Shown here piece after piece: positions 30,159 to 32,175 of a stretch of DNA of 32,175 nucleotides. Location: positions 1 through 32,175 of the forward strand of contig JAQTNW010000041.1 in the NCBI GenBank assembly GCA_028713655.1. Reading direction: 5' to 3'. Positions within the stretch are counted from its first letter, which is position 1. Every line of letters starts with the position of its first letter. Position numbers and translations under genes: made by a program. The notes below the pieces were generated by a model. The model was not told the origin of the DNA. It searched no databases and worked only from the letters and a program-made list of their open reading frames with translations. Source of the stretch: Candidatus Methylacidiphilales bacterium. Its GTDB lineage: Bacteria; Verrucomicrobiota; Verrucomicrobiia; Methylacidiphilales; JAAUTS01.

Positions 30159-31197
30159 GCGAGAGCACGATAAACACCGATTGCCAAAGATCGATGCCAA
30201 AATCCGCCGCGCCTTTCACGAGCGGCTGGCGGCCTGGTATCGGAACAATCAGCGCCCCCTGCCCTGGCGGGAAAATTCCGGCGCGTATGCCGTGGCCATT
30301 TCGGAATTCATGTGCCAGCAAACCCAGATCGCCACCGTCCTGCCCTACTATGCGCGCTGGATGAAATCCTTTCCCGACTGGCGGGAACTGGCCGCCGCAT
30401 CCGAGGACAAGGTCCTGAAACATTGGGAGGGGCTTGGCTATTACAACCGCGTACGCAACCTCCACAAACTGGCAAAAACCGTCGTCCGCGACTTCAACGG
30501 CGTTCTGCCTTCCGAACTGGAAACACTCCGCTCGCTGCCGGGCATCGGCCCGTACACCGCCGGCGCCATTGCCTCCATCTCCTTCAACCAGCGGGCCGCC
30601 GTTCTGGACGGGAATGTGGAACGGGTGCTCAGCCGCGTGTTCAACCTGCCCTGGAATGTTACCCGGCCCGCTGTAAAAAAACTGCTTTGGCAACTCTGCG
30701 AAAGCCTGATGCCTGACAACCATTACGGCGCCCACAATCAGGCGCTCATGGAATTGGGGGCCTTGGTCTGCTCGCCTCATTCACCGCAATGCCTGCTTTG
30801 CCCGCTGAATGCTGTGTGCCGGGTTTCCGACCCCGAATCGCGCCCGGTCAAAACCAGGACCTCCATCACGCGTGAAAAACAGGAAGTCGCCGTGTTGGTT
30901 ACCGGCAAGAAAATCTGGTTGCTGGATCCCTCAATGCCCGGACGCTGGAAAGGTTTTTACCGGCTGCCGTTGTTTGACGAATCAATCATGGAGAAAAAAG
31001 TTCACATCGGGCGGGTTGCGTATTCCATCACCCGTTTCCGGGTGGAAGCGGACGCCTGGACCGCCAAGTGGAAAAAGCGCGTTTCGCTAAAAGGCCGCTG
31101 GGTTTCAGGTAAAGCTCTGGATCAAATCTCGCTCCCCGCGCCACACCGAAAAATCATCGGCCTTTGGCTGAAATCAGTGACCGGCGCGCGCAAATGA
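30157..31197 (+). CDS. mutY: A/G-specific adenine DNA glycosylase
   Basis: Removes adenine mispaired with 8-oxoguanine or G. The 346-residue protein has the catalytic Glu50 (SEFMCQQTQIAT), the helix-hairpin-helix LPGIGPYTAGAIASI, catalytic Asp151 (VLDGNVERVLSR), and the 4Fe-4S cluster at Cys205-x6-Cys212-x2-Cys215-x5-Cys221. A short C-terminal Nudix-like domain follows (about 235-340), as in MutY. The SEFMCQQTQ motif has Cys where Leu is usual. The ATG at 30157 makes the start codon overlap that of rnhC; a TTG at about 30181 is an alternative. Confidence 0.94.
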   Translation: MREHDKHRLPKIDAKIRRAFHERLAAWYRNNQRPLPWRENSGAYAVAISEFMCQQTQIATVLPYYARWMKSFPDWRELAAASEDKVLKHWEGLGYYNRVRNLHKLAKTVVRDFNGVLPSELETLRSLPGIGPYTAGAIASISFNQRAAVLDGNVERVLSRVFNLPWNVTRPAVKKLLWQLCESLMPDNHYGAHNQALMELGALVCSPHSPQCLLCPLNAVCRVSDPESRPVKTRTSITREKQEVAVLVTGKKIWLLDPSMPGRWKGFYRLPLFDESIMEKKVHIGRVAYSITRFRVEADAWTAKWKKRVSLKGRWVSGKALDQISLPAPHRKIIGLWLKSVTGARK

Positions 31198-31266
31198 ATC
31201 GGAGAGATTTGAGCGCCCCTTGGCTTTGATATTTGGGTAGGCCGGGTTTTCCCACGTTGTTCACTC

Positions 31267-31458
31267 GTGAGGCATATCGGAGTTGCCCTGTCCTGGCTCT
31301 CGCCCTACAGCAAGCGCAAGGGCCGTGTGATACTGGAAATGGACGAAAAGTCGTTCTACGGGCTGTTGCATGGCATTTGCGAGCGTTCCAAGGCGGAAGA
31401 CAGCGGCAAGCCCGAAGCCATGACAGGGCCTAACTCTTTAGATAGCTGCAGTACGTGA
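31267..31458 (+). CDS. Small open frame or gene fragment, unrecognised
   Basis: A 63-codon frame from GTG 31267. Its content looks coding: RHIGVALSWLSPYSKRKGRV, then ILEMDEKSFYGLLHGICERS, with varied polar residues. The last nine residues (PNSLDSCST) look different and overlap the end of the hipA remnant on the other strand, as if a junction lies near 31430. I do not recognise the family. It may be the remains of an inserted gene. Confidence 0.3.
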   Translation: MRHIGVALSWLSPYSKRKGRVILEMDEKSFYGLLHGICERSKAEDSGKPEAMTGPNSLDSCST

Positions 31459-31581
31459 TCGCAAACCAGCGCATACGGAGGCATGAAGTTGCGCGGGGAA
31501 GCCGGACGGAAGCTGTGCTTCAAGAGTCGCAAGGGCAGTTTCGGCCTCTGCGGCTACTTCCTCAAGTGCGGTGCGAGCCAT
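31438..31581 (-). pseudogene. hipA: hipA remnant: C-terminal tail only
   Basis: Reading down from ATG 31581, a 47-codon frame gives MARTALEEVAAEAETALATL then EAQLPSGFPAQLHASVCAGL and a short end. HipA-family kinases, as I recall them, end with a helix followed by 'LPxxFPxxLxxSVxxGL', so this looks like the last 45 residues of HipA. The kinase core and N-terminal domain are missing; the tail is joined directly behind hipB in another frame. Confidence 0.55.
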
Positions 31582-31817
31582 ATGTCTTGGCTCCAACCCT
31601 TGGAACGGGGAACAATTCGAAACTCCAAATCAAGAGCAGCCAAAACGGCCAGGATCGTTTCAATCCTGGTTGCCGGATTGCCGTTCTCGATGAGGGAAAT
31701 GGTTTCCTGGCGCAGCCCTGCCTTGGTTCCCAAGGCGCTTTGACTTAGGCCGCATTTCTTACGCATGCGTCGGATCAGATTCCCGATCTGTTTTGGATCA
31801 CGAGCTAAATTGCTCAT
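31554..31817 (-). CDS. hipB: HipB-like XRE-family antitoxin/regulator
   Basis: An 87-residue protein with a Cro/C1-type helix-turn-helix (about 20-45: LSQSALGTKAGLRQETISLI) and the HipB-style hydrophobic end (ILAVLAALDLEFRIVPRSK). The last residues (about GWSQDIWLAPHLRK) probably derive from frame-shifted hipA sequence after a deletion. ATG 31829 is an alternative adding 4 residues. The hipA partner survives only as a tail, so this regulator now acts without its toxin. Confidence 0.75.
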   Translation of the reverse strand: MSNLARDPKQIGNLIRRMRKKCGLSQSALGTKAGLRQETISLIENGNPATRIETILAVLAALDLEFRIVPRSKGWSQDIWLAPHLRK

Positions 31818-31838
31818 AAGGGAAAACATGTCCTAAAG

Positions 31839-31859
31839 CCGATAAAATGCCAATATCGG
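31839..31859. promoter_or_regulatory. Candidate HipB operator
   Basis: CCGATA (31839-31844), a 9-base spacer and TATCGG (31854-31859) form a perfect dyad 22 bases upstream of the ATG at 31817. A third TATCGG lies at 31908-31913. HipB of E. coli binds TATCC-N8-GGATA, a dyad of similar design. Confidence 0.45.
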
Positions 31860-31920
31860 AAATGGCACATAAAATGGAATTATGCGCTGAACGCTATAAT
31901 ACTAAATTATCGGAAGTGAC

Positions 31921-32010
31921 GCACAGTCTGTGCCGTTTCCCTGACTTCAGAAGCTTCTGGCGGGCGACGTGCTCCGCACGGCGCGTGACAGAAGGAATCG
32001 CGCAGCGATT
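31921..32010. repeat. Cluster of four short palindromes
   Basis: GCACAGTCTGTGC (31921-31933), CAGAAGCTTCTG (31948-31959), CGTGCTCCGCACG (31968-31980) and AATCGCGCAGCGATT (31996-32010) are four perfect dyads in 90 bases between hipB and the edge gene. No coding frame explains them. Confidence 0.5.
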
Positions 32011-32049
32011 AGAGCAGTTGCAGCCTATCACCTGATTATTCCTTTATTT

Positions 32050-32175
32050 TTAATCCCAATCTGTGTGTAAGCCGACAGAAAATTTAATCCGGTGGGCGTA
32101 ACTGTCGTTCGCTGTGGACTCCACCGAACCTCCAATGCCAAAAACCTGAGCGACACTAATACCAGCTCCCGCCTT
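32050..32175 (-). CDS. C-terminal part of a trypco2-like protein, cut off by the window edge
   Basis: The minus-strand frame from the window edge to TAA 32050-32052 encodes 41 residues, KAGAGISVAQVFGIGGSVES then TANDSYAHRIKFSVGLHTDWD. The pattern of a Lys-Ala-Gly-xxx-Ile-x-Val strand, a Gly-rich turn, and a THRI/AHRIKF-type strand matches, from memory, the end of the trypsin-co-occurring domain 2 (trypco2). Such domains occur with trypsin-like proteases and signalling NTPases in bacterial conflict systems. The upstream part lies outside the window. Confidence 0.5.
   Translation of the reverse strand, partial: KAGAGISVAQVFGIGGSVESTANDSYAHRIKFSVGLHTDWD

Noticed and set aside
31847-32035. 62-codon plus-strand frame
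   Set aside because: It runs through the hipB operator dyad and the four palindromes, with no protein-like composition.
1-32175. CRISPR array, rRNA or tRNA genes, insertion-sequence transposases, prophage genes
   Set aside because: None seen: no regularly spaced direct repeats, no cloverleaf besides the tmRNA tRNA-like part, and no transposase or phage motifs in any open frame.

Overview
The window reads as chromosomal DNA of a G+C-rich, free-living bacterium, most likely in the Verrucomicrobiota. That placement is inferred from gene content and intergenic style, not from a marker tree: an exosortase-type CPBP (CAAX) protease, a DUF4388 response regulator, few Shine-Dalgarno sequences, and gaps full of short degenerate repeats of the 'accacggatggacacggata' and 'cacgaaagaacacaaag' type. 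Most genes are single-copy housekeeping genes in short operons.

Layout. 1-2022: the end of rpmE (L31) with its terminator, prfA (RF1), and a minus-strand tmRNA whose tag reads ANEELALAA. 2097-4163: a secreted PDZ-like protein, then a minus-strand set (vapB, vapC, a small conserved protein, a DUF423 membrane protein) behind a compact promoter/operator. 4377-9073: a large SWIM-SNF2 ATPase and an MFS transporter. 9375-12356: a CPBP protease, a palindrome-rich mobile-looking element, a fumarylacetoacetate hydrolase-fold enzyme, and serS.

12504-16582 is a tight plus-strand operon: Ppx/GppA phosphatase, HD-domain protein, membrane-anchored alkaline-phosphatase-fold protein, rsmA and a Nudix hydrolase, with three of the four junctions overlapping or nearly so. 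The third protein aligns with PhoA but has lost the nucleophile and most metal ligands, so it is probably a pseudo-enzyme. 16759-19061 holds a receiver-DUF4388 response regulator, an unknown polytopic membrane protein and a small unknown protein. 19184-21634 is a manganese module: mntR, divergent from mntH and a universal stress protein, around an inverted-repeat operator candidate. 21926-23870 is an alpha/beta hydrolase overlapping a SrkA/YihE-type kinase.

24008-25343 is accessory: a three-hairpin repeat, an AT-richer secreted protein, a hicB antitoxin whose hicA partner stops after nine codons, and an unusual glutaredoxin. 25615-30158 (minus) carries aspS, hisS, an HU/IHF gene and rnhC; rnhC and mutY are divergent and share their start codons on a CATG. 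The right end (31250-32175) is again accessory: a hipB-like regulator joined to only the C-terminal tail of hipA, a cluster of palindromes, and the end of a trypco2-like gene of the kind found in bacterial conflict systems. The leads most worth following are the pseudo-phosphatase in the Ppx-HD operon, the two decayed toxin genes, the trypco2 edge gene, and the dispersed palindromic elements.
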